From positions 558,001 through 622,000 of the forward strand of contig NZ_CP121014.1 in assembly GCF_041468085.1 (NCBI RefSeq): a stretch of DNA of 64,000 bases, written 5' to 3'. The stretch is from Tistrella mobilis (GTDB lineage: Bacteria; Pseudomonadota; Alphaproteobacteria; Tistrellales; Tistrellaceae). The notes under the pieces are model-generated. The model had not been told where the DNA came from and did not search any database. It was given only the letters and a program-made list of their open reading frames with translations. The first letter of the stretch is position 1, and each line of letters opens with the position of its first letter. The position numbers were made by a program, and so were the translations under genes. Shown piece after piece: positions 1-9,590 of this stretch.

Positions 1-410
1 CCGACGATGGTGGCGCCTTCGTCCAGCATGCGGGTGACGATGGTCGCATCCAGCGCCGGGATATAGCCTTCCAGCGTCGAGGCGCCGTTCATCATCGGCA
101 CGCCGGCCAGCGCCACATTGTCCTTCAGCACCACGGTCTTGCCGGCGAGCTTGCCGGTGGCGGCGCCCTTCACCTCGGACTTCACATACCAGGCGCCGTA
201 TTTGTTCTCAGCACCTTCCGGGCGATAGCCGGGGGTGCGGGGGTATTTCACGACCGGGATGTTGTCGGGCATCGCGTCGAGCGCGTCATATGCGGCGAAA
301 TTGCCGGCCATCAGGGTGAGATACTCGGCCGCCTCGTCGGCGGAGAGCGTCATGCCGAGATCGGCGGCGAGGTCGATCAGCTGGTCGGTATTCGGGCGGG
401 TGACGGACAT
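1..410 (-). CDS. Amidase (amidase-signature family), N-terminal part, cut by window edge
   Basis: Translating the minus strand from the ATG at 408-410 gives about 136 residues that run off the left edge. It contains GAWYVKSEV, then LAGKTVVLKDNVALAGVPMM, then a DATIVTRMLDEGATIVG stretch. This is the start of the amidase-signature fold; the Lys in VLKDN is the family's catalytic lysine, and the Ser residues would lie outside the window. The long N-terminal extension before the core resembles the amidases linked to nitrile hydratase in Rhodococcus, which turn amides into acid plus ammonia. It is the last visible gene of the minus-strand amide importer module. The family is secure; the substrate is inferred. 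Confidence 0.8.
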   Translation of the reverse strand, partial: MSVTRPNTDQLIDLAADLGMTLSADEAAEYLTLMAGNFAAYDALDAMPDNIPVVKYPRTPGYRPEGAENKYGAWYVKSEVKGAATGKLAGKTVVLKDNVALAGVPMMNGASTLEGYIPALDATIVTRMLDEGATIV

Positions 411-591
411 CTTGGTCTCCGTTGTCCTTGAACGTGAAGCGAAAGACAAAGGGGGAGCGGCCCGGCGCAGAGTCCCTGTTCTCGCGCCGGCGGTCTGCGT
501 GCTCCCCGGGTTCTGGCCCGGTCGTCTCTTGGGGAAAATCGGGCGGGGGCCGTGAGTGTCAGGGGACTGGTGGTCCGAGGTCTCCTGTCGG

Positions 592-1305
592 TCAGGCGTG
601 CATGCCGACGAAATCGGCGATGCGCTCCGGATCCGCCATCAGCTCCGGCGAGACCTCGTCGGTGATCACCCCTTTCTGGATGATCAGCAGCCGGTCCGAG
701 AGGGCGGTCAGGAATTCGAGATTCTGTTCGACCAGGATCATCGCGATCCCGGTCTGGCGACGCAGCTCGTGCAGGGTCTCGACGATCTCGTCCAGGATGT
801 TGGGCTGGATGCCCTCGGTCGGTTCGTCGAGCAGGATCATGCGCGGTTCGGTGCACAGGCAGCGGGCCAGCGCCAGCAGCTGCTGTTCGCCGCCAGAGAG
901 GGCACCACCGCGCCGGTCGAGCAGCCGGGTCAGCCGCGGGAACATGGCCAGCACGCGGTCGATGACCTCGCAACTTTCCCGCGGCTTGCCGGCCTGGCCC
1001 ATGCGCAGGTTTTCGTAGACCGACAGATCCGGGAAGATCTGGCGGCCCTGCGGCACATAGCCCAGACCTGCCGCAGCCTTGGCCGCCGGCTTCGCGGTGG
1101 TGACGTCGCGGCCGTCGAGGGTGATCCTCCCGGCGGTCGCCGGCAGATAGCCCATCAGCGTGCGGATCAGCGTGGTCTTGCCCATGCCGTTATGGCCAAG
1201 GATGCCGAGGAATTCCCCGGCGCCCAGGGCGAAATCGACGCCCATCAGGATCGGGATCCGGCCATAGCCGGATTTCAGCCCCTGCACCTCCAGCAATGCG
1301 GTCAT
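592..1305 (-). CDS. ABC transporter ATP-binding protein, urea/amide type (UrtE/LivF-like)
   Basis: A 237-residue cytoplasmic ATPase of the branched-chain amino acid/urea importer class. It has Walker A GHNGMGKTT, signature LSGGEQQ, Walker B MILLDEP and the PTEGIQPNI stretch typical of LivF/UrtE subunits. A longer reading from 1338 is open, but the ATG at 1303-1305 starts one base after the TGA of the upstream ATPase gene (1307-1309), the usual coupled arrangement, so I chose it. It is the fifth importer gene in transcription order. With the neighbouring amidase and AmiC-like sensor, short amides or urea are the likely cargo; this is inference. Confidence 0.88.
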   Translation of the reverse strand: MTALLEVQGLKSGYGRIPILMGVDFALGAGEFLGILGHNGMGKTTLIRTLMGYLPATAGRITLDGRDVTTAKPAAKAAAGLGYVPQGRQIFPDLSVYENLRMGQAGKPRESCEVIDRVLAMFPRLTRLLDRRGGALSGGEQQLLALARCLCTEPRMILLDEPTEGIQPNILDEIVETLHELRRQTGIAMILVEQNLEFLTALSDRLLIIQKGVITDEVSPELMADPERIADFVGMHA

Positions 1306-1306
1306 G

Positions 1307-2050
1307 TCAGTGCACCTTCTTGCCGAGATAGACGTCACGCACCCGCTGATCCGCCAGAACCTGATCGACCCCCGCCTCGACCAGCACCTTGCCCTGATTG
1401 AAGACGGTGACGGTCTTGGCGATCATCCGGATGAACTGCATATCGTGTTCCACCACGATCAGCGCCTTGGTCCGGTTGATGTCGCGGATGATTTCGGCGG
1501 TGCGCAGCACCTCGTCATGGGTCATGCCGGCGGCGGGCTCGTCGAGCAGGATCAGCTCGGGATCGCCCGCGATCACCATACCGATCTCCACCCATTGCCG
1601 CTGACCATGGGAGAGCCGGCCCACCTGGGCATCGGCCAGACCGGTCATGCGGATCCGCGCCAGCACCTCGTCGGCCACATCGCGGGCCTTGCGGTCCAGA
1701 TGCTGACGGCGGGCAGCCAGCCAGACATGTTCACGCACCGAGAGCCCGTCGAAGACATTGGGCACCTGGGTCTTGATGCCGATGCCGCGCCGGGCGATGG
1801 CATGAGGCTCGTCGCCGGCGATCGGCGCCCCGCGAAAGGCGATCTGGCCGGTCGAGGGCTTGAGCTGGCCGGTCAGCATCTTGAAGAAGGTGCTCTTGCC
1901 GGCGCCGTTGGGGCCGATCAGGCAGCGCAGTTCCAGCTCGCGCAGGGTGAAATCCACCTCCGACACCGCGACCACGCCGCCGAAGCGCATGGTGAGGTCG
2001 CGGGTCTGGAGCAGGATGCCGTCGGACGGGGTGGTTTCCTGGATGGTCAT
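1307..2050 (-). CDS. ABC transporter ATP-binding protein, urea/amide type (UrtD/LivG-like)
   Basis: A 247-residue ATPase, partner of the next gene. Walker A GPNGAGKST, signature LSHGQRQWVEIG, Walker B LILLDEP and VVEHDM (H-loop) are intact. The LSHGQRQW form of the signature is typical of UrtD rather than LivG. The ATG at 2048-2050 sits one base after the permease TGA (2052-2054), so translation is probably coupled; a longer reading to 2104 would overlap the permease by over 50 bases and is less likely. It powers the importer encoded by this operon. Confidence 0.88.
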   Translation of the reverse strand: MTIQETTPSDGILLQTRDLTMRFGGVVAVSEVDFTLRELELRCLIGPNGAGKSTFFKMLTGQLKPSTGQIAFRGAPIAGDEPHAIARRGIGIKTQVPNVFDGLSVREHVWLAARRQHLDRKARDVADEVLARIRMTGLADAQVGRLSHGQRQWVEIGMVIAGDPELILLDEPAAGMTHDEVLRTAEIIRDINRTKALIVVEHDMQFIRMIAKTVTVFNQGKVLVEAGVDQVLADQRVRDVYLGKKVH

Positions 2051-2051
2051 G

Positions 2052-3119
2052 TCACTTCGCCCCCTCGACAGCCGTGGTTTCGGTGTGGGTGGCGTCGGAT
2101 GCACGGGCCTTGCCGGGCAGCAGCCGCATCACCAGCCCGACCAGCCCCAGGCGCATCAGCGGCACCAGCCCCATCGGGATCGCCATCACGAAGCCGAGCA
2201 GGATGGCCCCCATCACCAGATCGGCGTTGAAGGTCTGCTGGGTGCCGATCTGCATCACCAGATACTGCATGATGAAGCAGCCGAGCACCGGGCCGACCAG
2301 GGTGCCGAGGCCGCCGATGGTCACCCAGATGATGATCTGGGCCGCCGTCGAGAGGCTGAACACGGTGGGGCTGACGAAGGCGCCCCAATTGGTGAACAGC
2401 CCGCCGGCCAGCCCCGCCACCGCACCGCCGACCACGAAGACCATCAGCTTATAGATCCGCGGGTCGTAGCCGAGCAGCGCCGCCCGGGTCTCGTTCTCGC
2501 GCACGGCCACCACCACCCGGCCGAAATGGGTGCGCAGCAGCCCCTTCAGCGCCAGATAGACCAGCAGCAGGCAGCCGGCGGAGAGATACCAGTTCTCTTC
2601 CGGTCCGAAGAAGAAATCGGGATCGCCGGGCATCGACAGCCCGGGGACCGCCGGGATGCCGTTGAAGCCGCCGAGCGCCGCAGTGCCGATGGTATAGGCG
2701 TCGCCGGCGGTGCTGTTGACCACGTTGAACAGGATCAGGGTGACGGTCAGGGTGATGACGCCCAGATAGACGTCGCTGATCCGGCCGTAGAACATGAAAT
2801 AGCCGAGCACGGCGGCGAACACCGCCGGCACCAGCACCGCCAGCCCGACCGCGGCCCAGCTGCCGTCGGTGTTGATCGCGGTCACCGCGAAAGTATAGGC
2901 GCCCAGGCCGAAAAAGGCGGTCTGGCCGAAGGAGAGGATGCCGCCGAAGCCCCAGATGAAGCCGAGGCTGAGCGCCAGCACACCCATCACCACGAAGATC
3001 GTGTACTGCATCAGATCGAACAGTTCGACCATCGCCGGCATGAACACGATCAGCAGGGCGGCGATGACCACGCCGATGGTCTGGCCGGTTCTGGAGAGGG
3101 TCCGGATGTCGAGGCCCAT
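2052..3119 (-). CDS. ABC transporter permease, urea/amide type (UrtC/LivM-like)
   Basis: A 355-residue integral membrane protein with about nine to ten hydrophobic segments, the LivM/UrtC subclass. It shows the typical GFGGILSFGQTAFFGLGAY segment near residue 60 and a cytoplasmic EAA-like region (VRENETRAALLGYDPRIYKL) near residue 210. It lies three bases downstream of the other permease gene, so the two are co-expressed. The tail after the last helix is charged and variable. Its role is one half of the transmembrane channel for an amide- or urea-like substrate. Confidence 0.87.
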   Translation of the reverse strand: MGLDIRTLSRTGQTIGVVIAALLIVFMPAMVELFDLMQYTIFVVMGVLALSLGFIWGFGGILSFGQTAFFGLGAYTFAVTAINTDGSWAAVGLAVLVPAVFAAVLGYFMFYGRISDVYLGVITLTVTLILFNVVNSTAGDAYTIGTAALGGFNGIPAVPGLSMPGDPDFFFGPEENWYLSAGCLLLVYLALKGLLRTHFGRVVVAVRENETRAALLGYDPRIYKLMVFVVGGAVAGLAGGLFTNWGAFVSPTVFSLSTAAQIIIWVTIGGLGTLVGPVLGCFIMQYLVMQIGTQQTFNADLVMGAILLGFVMAIPMGLVPLMRLGLVGLVMRLLPGKARASDATHTETTAVEGAK

Positions 3120-3122
3120 GGA

Positions 3123-3989
3123 TCAGAGGCTCCCCCTGAAGAAGCGCCCGGAGATGCCCTGGGGCAGCAGGCGGATCAGGATGATGGCGGCGACGAACAG
3201 AAAGACTTCGCCGATCACCGGGGTGGTGAGATACGACGCGGTCTGGTTGATGAAGCCGAACAGTCCCGAGGCGGTGGCCCCGCCGGCGATGATCGAGGTA
3301 CCGCCCGCGACCACGGTGATGAAGGCCTTGGCGATATAGGCAGCGCCCATTGTCGGCAGTACGCCCGCCACCGGCGCCAGCAGCCCGCCGGCAAGGCCGG
3401 TGATCGCGGCGCCGAGGCCGAAGGTCGCCATATAGACCCGGGGCGGACTGACCCCCATGGCTGCGGCCATGTCGGGGTTCTGCATCGTGGCACGCGCAAT
3501 GAGACCGAAGCGGGTGCGGCGCATCAGCACCCAGAGCCCGCCGAGCAGGGCGATCGCCACCACCACCAGGAAGACGGTGTAGAGGCTGCTGCGATAGGCG
3601 CCGATGGTGAAGCCGCCCAAAGGCGAGGGCACGCTTTTGATCGTGTTGCCGAAGATCGTGGTGATCAGGCCGACGAGGAACAGGCTCAGGCCCCAGGTGG
3701 CGAGCATTGAATCCACCAGCCGGCCATAGAGCAGGCGGATGAAGGTCCGTTCCACCACCAGCCCGACCAGCCCGACGAAGACCGGCGAGATCACGAGCAT
3801 GGCGATCCAGATGTTGATGCCGGCCTCCACCGCGACCACGGTCGCATAGGCGCCCAGCATCAGGAATTCGCCATGGGCGAGGTTGATGATCTTCATCATC
3901 CCGAAGATGACGGCGAGGCCGGTGCAGAGCAGGATCAGCGAGGCCACGCCGTTCAGCACATCCAGGGTCAGGACGGCTGCGAGATCCAT
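3123..3989 (-). CDS. ABC transporter permease, urea/amide type (UrtB/LivH-like)
   Basis: A 288-residue inner-membrane protein of the LivH/UrtB subclass. The N-terminal segment contains INLAHGEFLMLGAYA, a hallmark of this permease family, and GLIARATMQNPDMAAAMGV forms the cytoplasmic coupling loop near residue 165. It follows the binding-protein gene after about 16 bases and precedes the second permease. Length and motif order match complete family members; nothing is truncated. Confidence 0.88.
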   Translation of the reverse strand: MDLAAVLTLDVLNGVASLILLCTGLAVIFGMMKIINLAHGEFLMLGAYATVVAVEAGINIWIAMLVISPVFVGLVGLVVERTFIRLLYGRLVDSMLATWGLSLFLVGLITTIFGNTIKSVPSPLGGFTIGAYRSSLYTVFLVVVAIALLGGLWVLMRRTRFGLIARATMQNPDMAAAMGVSPPRVYMATFGLGAAITGLAGGLLAPVAGVLPTMGAAYIAKAFITVVAGGTSIIAGGATASGLFGFINQTASYLTTPVIGEVFLFVAAIILIRLLPQGISGRFFRGSL

Positions 3990-4005
3990 GAGCCTGTCCC
4001 CCGGG

Positions 4006-5259
4006 TCAGAGCGAGATCACATACTGCTTGTTGTCGTTCGGATTCTTGACCAGGTCGCAGACCGCGGCGGTATCCGAAGGCTTCTGGTCGGGATAGCTCG
4101 CCACCACATCCCAGAGCTTGTCCTTCGCTTCGGCGAGGAAGGCATTGCGCACCGAATGATGGGTCGCCTTGTCCAGCGTGACCTTGCCGGTGGGGCCGTC
4201 GAAGCTGAGCCCGGTTTCCAGCGCCTCGATCACCTTCATGCGGTCGATCGACTTCGCCTGCTGCGCCGCCTTCACCCAGAGATGGAAGCCTTCATAGGTG
4301 CCGGCCGCCAGTTCCGAGATATAGGGGATGCCCGGGAACTTCTCTTTCAGCGCCGAGACGAATTTCACGCTCGCATCGGTCTTCAGCTCTTCGTAATAGC
4401 CATAGCCCGAGACGATGCCGTTGCTTTCCGACGGCTCCAGCGCCGCCAGTTCGTTGACCAGGCCGAAGGTGGTGGACGAAATCGGGATCGAGCCCTTGAG
4501 GCCGGCCGCCGCCCACTGGCGATAAAAGGCGGTGTGGTTGCCGCCGACCAGGGCCGAGAACACCACATCCGGTTTGGCCTGCTGGATCTTGCTGATCGTC
4601 GAGCCGAAATTGGTCACGTCGAGCGGGAAGAAGTCGATGGCCAGCACCTCGCCGCCATTGTCGCGGGTGTACTTTTCCATCCACTTGGCCGTGATCTGGC
4701 CGTAATTGTAGTCGGCGGCAATGATGTAGACCTTCTTGCCCCAGCGCTCCAGCGAATAGGGCACCAGCTTTTCCACCGTCTGGGCCGGGGTGGTGCCGGT
4801 GCAGAAGATGTTGCGGTCGCAGACGCCGCCCTCGTAGAGCGTGTTGTAGAAATAGAGCGTCTTGTAGCGATCGAAGATCGGCCGGATGGCTTCGCGTGAG
4901 GCCGAGGTGATGCCGCCATGGATCACCGCCACCTTGTCTTTGAGCGCGATCTGCTGGGCATACTGGGTATAGAGCTGGATGTTCGACTGGGTGTCGTAAT
5001 GCACCAGCTTGAGCGGCCGGCCGAGCACGCCGCCGGCCGCGTTCACTTCTTCGATCCCCAGCTCCAGCGCCCGCACCATCGGCACGCCCGAGGTGCCCAC
5101 CGGCCCCGACTGATCGTGCAGGCTGCCGATCAGGATCGGATCCTCCGAGCCGAGCGCGGCGTGGCGCATGATCATCGGCGCCGCGATCAGGCCGCCGGTG
5201 GCGAGTGCGGTGCTGCGGAGAAAGCTCCTGCGGGTGAAGTTTGTCCGGTCGTTGGACAT
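4006..5259 (-). CDS. Tat-exported substrate-binding protein of urea/amide ABC importer (UrtA/FmdD-like)
   Basis: A 417-residue periplasmic binding protein of the Leu/Ile/Val-urea-amide family. The N-terminus MSNDRTNFTRRSFLRSTALA carries a twin-arginine signal (TRRSFLR) before a hydrophobic stretch, so export is probably by Tat. The body has LIGSLHDQSGPVGTSG at the start of the mature domain and AADYNYGQITAKWMEKY, like amide- and urea-binding members. I prefer the ATG at 5257-5259 because GGGAG lies about ten bases upstream; an in-frame start at 5280 would be too early. It heads the five-gene importer operon, downstream of the AmiC-like gene. Confidence 0.88.
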   Translation of the reverse strand: MSNDRTNFTRRSFLRSTALATGGLIAAPMIMRHAALGSEDPILIGSLHDQSGPVGTSGVPMVRALELGIEEVNAAGGVLGRPLKLVHYDTQSNIQLYTQYAQQIALKDKVAVIHGGITSASREAIRPIFDRYKTLYFYNTLYEGGVCDRNIFCTGTTPAQTVEKLVPYSLERWGKKVYIIAADYNYGQITAKWMEKYTRDNGGEVLAIDFFPLDVTNFGSTISKIQQAKPDVVFSALVGGNHTAFYRQWAAAGLKGSIPISSTTFGLVNELAALEPSESNGIVSGYGYYEELKTDASVKFVSALKEKFPGIPYISELAAGTYEGFHLWVKAAQQAKSIDRMKVIEALETGLSFDGPTGKVTLDKATHHSVRNAFLAEAKDKLWDVVASYPDQKPSDTAAVCDLVKNPNDNKQYVISL

Positions 5260-5333
5260 GTGTCGGCTGCTCCCTGCCAATGGCCGTCTTTCGGAACGCG
5301 CTCCCCGGGTTCCTCGACGATTCCCTGACAGGC

Positions 5334-5362
5334 ATTTGAAAACGCCCTTATTGAAAAGTCAA
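5334..5362 (-). promoter_or_regulatory. Candidate sigma-70 promoter for the amide importer operon
   Basis: On the minus strand TTGACT (5357-5362) and TCAAAT (5334-5339) are separated by exactly 17 bases, in an AT-rich patch inside very GC-rich DNA. It lies about 75 bases upstream of the importer's first gene and within the 207-base gap after the AmiC-like gene. It could give the transporter its own start independent of the sensor gene. This is a motif match only. Confidence 0.4.
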
Positions 5363-5466
5363 CTATATGACGCGCTGCAAAAATGGTGGATGATCAGACC
5401 AGGACCGGCAGCGCCGGCCGGGCGGGGAAGCCCTTGCGGGTTCGCGTCCGGCGCCGGCCTCTGGTC

Positions 5467-6504
5467 TCAGAACGATGCGACATGTTTGAAGTCAATACCT
5501 TGCACGGTGGCGATATGGACATGACTCGGCATTTCAAGGCTGTCCTCGCTGCGTGCCGACAGATGCGCCAGGTGGAACCGGTCGCGCCGCTTGAACGGGC
5601 CGTGACCGCGGGGCACGGCATCGATCAGGCTCTTCAGGAAGTGCACGCCCTCGTAACACGACTGCCCCAGCATGTTGGGCACGGGGGATCGCGTCCCGAA
5701 GAGCGCCAGATAGCGGTCCAGGAAGCGGTTGTTGGCGCGGGTGTCGAGATTGGCGAAATAGGCCGAGACGCTGTAGAGCCGTTCGGTGTTCTCTTCCCCC
5801 ACCGCATAGAGCAGGTTCTCGTCGAAGGCCAGGCACAGCCGCGCCGCCCGGCCGGCCATGCCCGCCTCGCCGAAGGCGCGGTGGAACATGATCGCATCCT
5901 CGCCCAGCAGCATCACCAGCACGCCATCGGCGCCGCTTGCGCGGATCGCGGCCAGCTCTTCCGAGAAATCGGACCGCTCGGAATAGAGCCAGGGGACATA
6001 GCGCTCCCCCACCAGCCGTGCCCCCGTCCGCGCCGCCAGCGCCTTGACCAGCGCCGCCGAGCGCCTGGGCCAGACATAGTCGTTGCCCAGAATGAACCAG
6101 CGCTGCACCCGTTCATGCTCCGCCACCCAGCCCATGGCCGGCGGCAGCAGTTCACGGCTGGTCTCGCCGATGGTGTAGACGCCGGGATGGCGTTCACCGC
6201 CCTCGTATTGCGGGGTGTAGACATAGGGCACGCGGCCGGCGATGGAGGCGGCGATCCGCGCGCGCAGGTCGCTGGGGTGCATCGCCACCACCGCGTCGAT
6301 GCGCCGCTCGGCCACCGCCTTCGATACCCTTGCCGCCACCTGGTCCGGCGGCAGGCCGGCATCCAGCACTTCGAGCGCGATCTCATGCCCGGCGATACCA
6401 CCGGCCGAATTGATCTCGTGCACCGCCAGCCGGGCACTGGTCTCGCAGGACGGTCCCCAGATGCCGGCGGGACCTTGGAGCTGAATCAGCAGTCCGATGT
6501 TCAT
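5467..6504 (-). CDS. AmiC-like amide-binding sensor/regulator (type 1 periplasmic-binding fold, no signal peptide)
   Basis: A 345-residue protein that starts directly with MNIGLLIQLQGPAGIWGPSC, the first strand of the binding fold, with no export signal. That is the layout of AmiC, the cytoplasmic amide sensor that controls amidase operons by holding the antiterminator AmiR. YVYTPQYEGGERHPGVYTIG and ILGNDYVWPRRSAALVKAL are typical of AmiC and the urea/amide binding proteins. GAGGGAGA lies just upstream of the ATG. It is the first gene of the minus-strand module. No AmiR-type ANTAR gene is visible in the window. A transport-only role is less likely because a separate exported binding protein follows. 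Confidence 0.75.
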   Translation of the reverse strand: MNIGLLIQLQGPAGIWGPSCETSARLAVHEINSAGGIAGHEIALEVLDAGLPPDQVAARVSKAVAERRIDAVVAMHPSDLRARIAASIAGRVPYVYTPQYEGGERHPGVYTIGETSRELLPPAMGWVAEHERVQRWFILGNDYVWPRRSAALVKALAARTGARLVGERYVPWLYSERSDFSEELAAIRASGADGVLVMLLGEDAIMFHRAFGEAGMAGRAARLCLAFDENLLYAVGEENTERLYSVSAYFANLDTRANNRFLDRYLALFGTRSPVPNMLGQSCYEGVHFLKSLIDAVPRGHGPFKRRDRFHLAHLSARSEDSLEMPSHVHIATVQGIDFKHVASF

Positions 6505-6723
6505 CGGCGGGTCTCCCTCGATTGGCAGTCAGGCCCTGAAGCGGCGGCGACTCTTGTTCGGTTTTCCGGTCGCCGGACCGCCCCCCTATCCCCTGTCGTT
6601 CTCGTCCGAAACGCGCAAAGCGCCGCGGTCACTTGCACAGACATGTCGACGTCGGATAAATGATCGCGCGCGTTCCCCCGTGGTCCCACCCGACACGCGC
6701 CGGAAAGAGGGTGCAGATTCTTC

Positions 6724-7143
6724 GTGCCGACGTCCATCGAACATAACGTGGCCTACATCGCCGCCCGCGTCGCCCGCCATCTGGAGCGCGATCTGGAAGA
6801 GGCGTTGCGCCCCGAAAAGATCCCGGTCTCGACGGCGCGCGTGCTGGGCCTGCTGGCCGACGACCAGGGCCGGCCGATGTCGGAACTGGCCGATGCGGTG
6901 CTGGTCGACCCGCCGACCATGACCAAGATGATCGACCGGCTGGTCTCGCAATCCCTGGTCTTTCGCGCCCCCGATCCGGACGACCGGCGACGGGTGCTGA
7001 TCTTCATGGCCCCGCGCGGCGAGGAGCTGTGGCAGCGGATCGCGCCGGCCGTCGCCCGCCAGCAGCAGCGGATCGAGGCGGCGATGGGCACGGCCGAACT
7101 CAACCGGCTCTGCCGCATGCTGGACGATCTGACCCGCACCTGA
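6724..7143 (+). CDS. MarR-family transcriptional regulator
   Basis: A 139-residue winged-helix protein. The core MSELADAVLVDPPTMTKMID is the recognition-helix region, followed by a DPDDRRRVLIFM wing typical of MarR proteins, then a C-terminal dimerisation helix. The start is GTG with AGAGGG about ten bases upstream. It is divergent from the AmiC-like gene, with 219 bases between them, so it may control that operon, possibly by sensing a nitrile, amide or derived acid. It ends five bases before the convergent aldehyde dehydrogenase gene. Confidence 0.85.
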   Translation: MPTSIEHNVAYIAARVARHLERDLEEALRPEKIPVSTARVLGLLADDQGRPMSELADAVLVDPPTMTKMIDRLVSQSLVFRAPDPDDRRRVLIFMAPRGEELWQRIAPAVARQQQRIEAAMGTAELNRLCRMLDDLTRT

Positions 7144-7148
7144 CCGCA

Positions 7149-8606
7149 TCATTCCGTCCCGCCCTCGTTCAGCAGAATGTGCTTGGCCACCGAATACTGG
7201 TCGAGCGCATGGACCGACATGTCATAGCCGAAGCCCGAGCGGCGGCGCCCGCCATGGGGCATTTCGGCCGGGAACACCATGTGGTCGTTGATCCAGACGC
7301 AGCCATAGGCAAGCCCACGGCCAAGCCGCATGGCCCGGCCGATATCGCGGGTCCAGACCGACGCCGCCAGGCCGTGTTCCGACCGGTTGGCAAAGCGCAT
7401 CGCCTCCTCGACATCGGCGCAGCGGGTGACGGTCACCACCGGCCCGAACACCTCGCGCGCCACGATCTCGTCCTGGGGGCTGGCGTTGACGATCAGGGTC
7501 GGCTCGTAAAAGCAGCCATTGCCCGGCACCACCCGGCCGCCGGCCACGACCTCGGCCGTGCCGGCGGCACGGGCGCGTTCTACATAGCTCGCCACCCGGT
7601 CGCGCTGACGCGCGGAAATCAGCGGCCCCATCTCGGTCGCCGGGTCGAAGGGTGATCCGACGCGGATCGCCGCCACCACCTCGGCCAGCCGGGCCACCAG
7701 CCGGTCATGGATGCCGGGTGCCACGAACAGGCGGGCCGCGGCAGTGCAGTCCTGGCCGGCATTGTAGAAGCCCGCGCGGCGGATGCCGGCCACCAGCCGG
7801 TCGAGATCGGCATCCTCGGCCACGATCACCGGGGCGTTGCCGCCCAGTTCCAGCAGGCTGCGCTTCACGCCGAAGGCCGCCCCGTCCAGCACCTTGCGGC
7901 CGGTGACCAGATCGCCGGTGACGGTGACCAGCGCCACGCCCGGATGACGAACCAGGGCCTGGCCCACCACCTCGCCCGAGCCTGCCACCACGTTGAGCAC
8001 GCCGGGCGGCAGCAGGTCGGCCGCCAGCGCCGCCAGCGCCAGCACCGAGAGCGGCGCCTCCTCCCCCGGTTTCAGGACGACAGTATTGCCCGCCGCCAGC
8101 GCCGGGGCCAGCTTCCAGGCCGCGATCATCAGCGGATAGTTCCAGGGGATGATCGCCGCCACCACGCCCAGCGGCTCGCGCAGCAGGATGCTGGTCCGGC
8201 CGGGCAGATAGGCATCGGCGGCCATGTCGGTGCGGGTGCGGGCGGCCCCGGCGAAGAAGCGGAAGACATCCGCCGCCCGCGGCAGCTCGCCATCGCGCGA
8301 CGCCGAAAGCGGCTTGCCGCAATTGCGCGCCTCGATCCCGGCAAGGCGGGGGGTGTGGCGGTCGATGGCATCGGCCAGCGCCAGCAGGGCGCGTGCCCGC
8401 TCGCCGGGGGTCAGCGCCGCCCAGCCGGGTGCGGCCCGCTCTGCCGCCGCCACCGCCTCGTCGACCTGAACCAGCGAGGCGTCGCGAAGCGTTGCGATGC
8501 CGGCACCCGTCGCCGGGTCGATCACCACCCGCCCGGCGCCCTCGCCCGCGACAAGGCGGCCTGCAATCAGCAAGGCGGTGCTGCAATCGCTCTCGATCGG
8601 CGTCAT
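7149..8606 (-). CDS. Aldehyde dehydrogenase, aminobutyraldehyde dehydrogenase (PatD)-like
   Basis: A 485-residue NAD(P)-dependent aldehyde dehydrogenase. The catalytic Glu lies in [11 protein letters not shown] and the catalytic Cys in [14 protein letters not shown]. The GQDCTAA form of the Cys motif is typical of gamma-aminobutyraldehyde/betaine aldehyde types. [14 protein letters not shown] gives the conserved N-binding motif. Its ATG overlaps the stop of the LysR gene by the ATGA arrangement, so the regulator and enzyme form one operon. Likely role: oxidising an amino-aldehyde from polyamine or amine breakdown; the exact substrate is not determined. Confidence 0.85.
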   Translation of the reverse strand: MTPIESDCSTALLIAGRLVAGEGAGRVVIDPATGAGIATLRDASLVQVDEAVAAAERAAPGWAALTPGERARALLALADAIDRHTPRLAGIEARNCGKPLSASRDGELPRAADVFRFFAGAARTRTDMAADAYLPGRTSILLREPLGVVAAIIPWNYPLMIAAWKLAPALAAGNTVVLKPGEEAPLSVLALAALAADLLPPGVLNVVAGSGEVVGQALVRHPGVALVTVTGDLVTGRKVLDGAAFGVKRSLLELGGNAPVIVAEDADLDRLVAGIRRAGFYNAGQDCTAAARLFVAPGIHDRLVARLAEVVAAIRVGSPFDPATEMGPLISARQRDRVASYVERARAAGTAEVVAGGRVVPGNGCFYEPTLIVNASPQDEIVAREVFGPVVTVTRCADVEEAMRFANRSEHGLAASVWTRDIGRAMRLGRGLAYGCVWINDHMVFPAEMPHGGRRRSGFGYDMSVHALDQYSVAKHILLNEGGTE

Positions 8607-9529
8607 GCGGTCACCTCCCCGGCGCGATGGCCCGGCCTCTGGCCCTGGCGGCAGGATTGCAGGAAATGCTCCACCGCCGGCACCCGTTCCAGTCCGCGCC
8701 GCCAGACCACACCCACATCCAGCGCCGGCAGCGGATCGGCGATCGCGCGCACCTCCAGCCGATCGCCCTCCAGCGACCAGGGCCGATAGGCGAGATCGGG
8801 GGCGATGGCGATGCCGGCGCCGGTGGCGACCATGCTGCGCACCGCCTCGACCGATCCGGTCTCGAACAGCACCCGGGGGCTGAGCCCGGCCTTGCGGAAG
8901 ATCCTGGTCAGCGCATCGCCGTAATCATCGGCACCCAGAACGATCAGCGGTTCCTGGCAGACATCGAACAGCGTCACCCGGTCGCGCTTCAGGAAACGGT
9001 GATTGGGCGGCAGCCACAGCCGGTTCTGCGACCGGGCCAGCACCTCATGCGCCAGCGCGGCCTTCTCCTCGATTTCCGAGACGATCAGGATGGCGACGTC
9101 CAGCTCGCCATTGATCAGCAGCTGTTCGATGAACGGCCGCCGGTCTTCCGAGGGCATCACCTCGACCCCTGGAAAGGTGCGCCGGAAGCGCGCCAGCAGA
9201 TCGGCCAGGAAATAGCCCGCCACCATGGGCGACACACCCAGCCCCAGCCGGCCGGTCAGCTTGCGCCCCGCCGCCGAAAGCGTGCGCCCGGCCGCCGTCA
9301 GCGCCTCGATCATCGCATGGGCATGGCGCAGGAACTGGTGCCCTTCATGGGTCAGCGAAACGCCGCGGGGGTGCCGCTGCAGCAGCGGCACCCCCAGCTG
9401 GTGTTCGATCGACTTGATGGCCTCGGTCACCGCCGACTGCGACACGCCGACCAGGGCGGCCGCCCCCGTCACCGAACCGGCTTCCGCGGCGGCGACGAAA
9501 TATCGGATATGACGGAAGGACAGGTCCAT
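8603..9529 (-). CDS. LysR-family transcriptional regulator
   Basis: A 308-residue LysR protein. The N-terminal helix-turn-helix covers roughly residues 1-60 ([20 protein letters not shown]), followed by the linker helix and an effector domain with [20 protein letters not shown]. It is transcribed with the aldehyde dehydrogenase downstream (ATGA overlap), rather than divergent from its target as is more usual. The effector is not predictable. Confidence 0.9.
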   Translation of the reverse strand: MDLSFRHIRYFVAAAEAGSVTGAAALVGVSQSAVTEAIKSIEHQLGVPLLQRHPRGVSLTHEGHQFLRHAHAMIEALTAAGRTLSAAGRKLTGRLGLGVSPMVAGYFLADLLARFRRTFPGVEVMPSEDRRPFIEQLLINGELDVAILIVSEIEEKAALAHEVLARSQNRLWLPPNHRFLKRDRVTLFDVCQEPLIVLGADDYGDALTRIFRKAGLSPRVLFETGSVEAVRSMVATGAGIAIAPDLAYRPWSLEGDRLEVRAIADPLPALDVGVVWRRGLERVPAVEHFLQSCRQGQRPGHRAGEVTA

Positions 9530-9590
9530 GGCGCGATGGTCGCCTTTCCGGCCCGGTTTCCCAGGGTGGTTCTCCCCGGGGTGGCAGGGG

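Noticed and set aside
377-1018. Small frames in the 411-591 gap and over the ABC ATPase start
   Set aside because: They overlap confirmed minus-strand genes, have shadow-type composition and lack ribosome-binding sites.
1860-3710. Long plus-strand frame opposite the amide importer permeases
   Set aside because: Asp/His/Arg-rich shadow with no domain; the minus-strand permeases carry clear family motifs.
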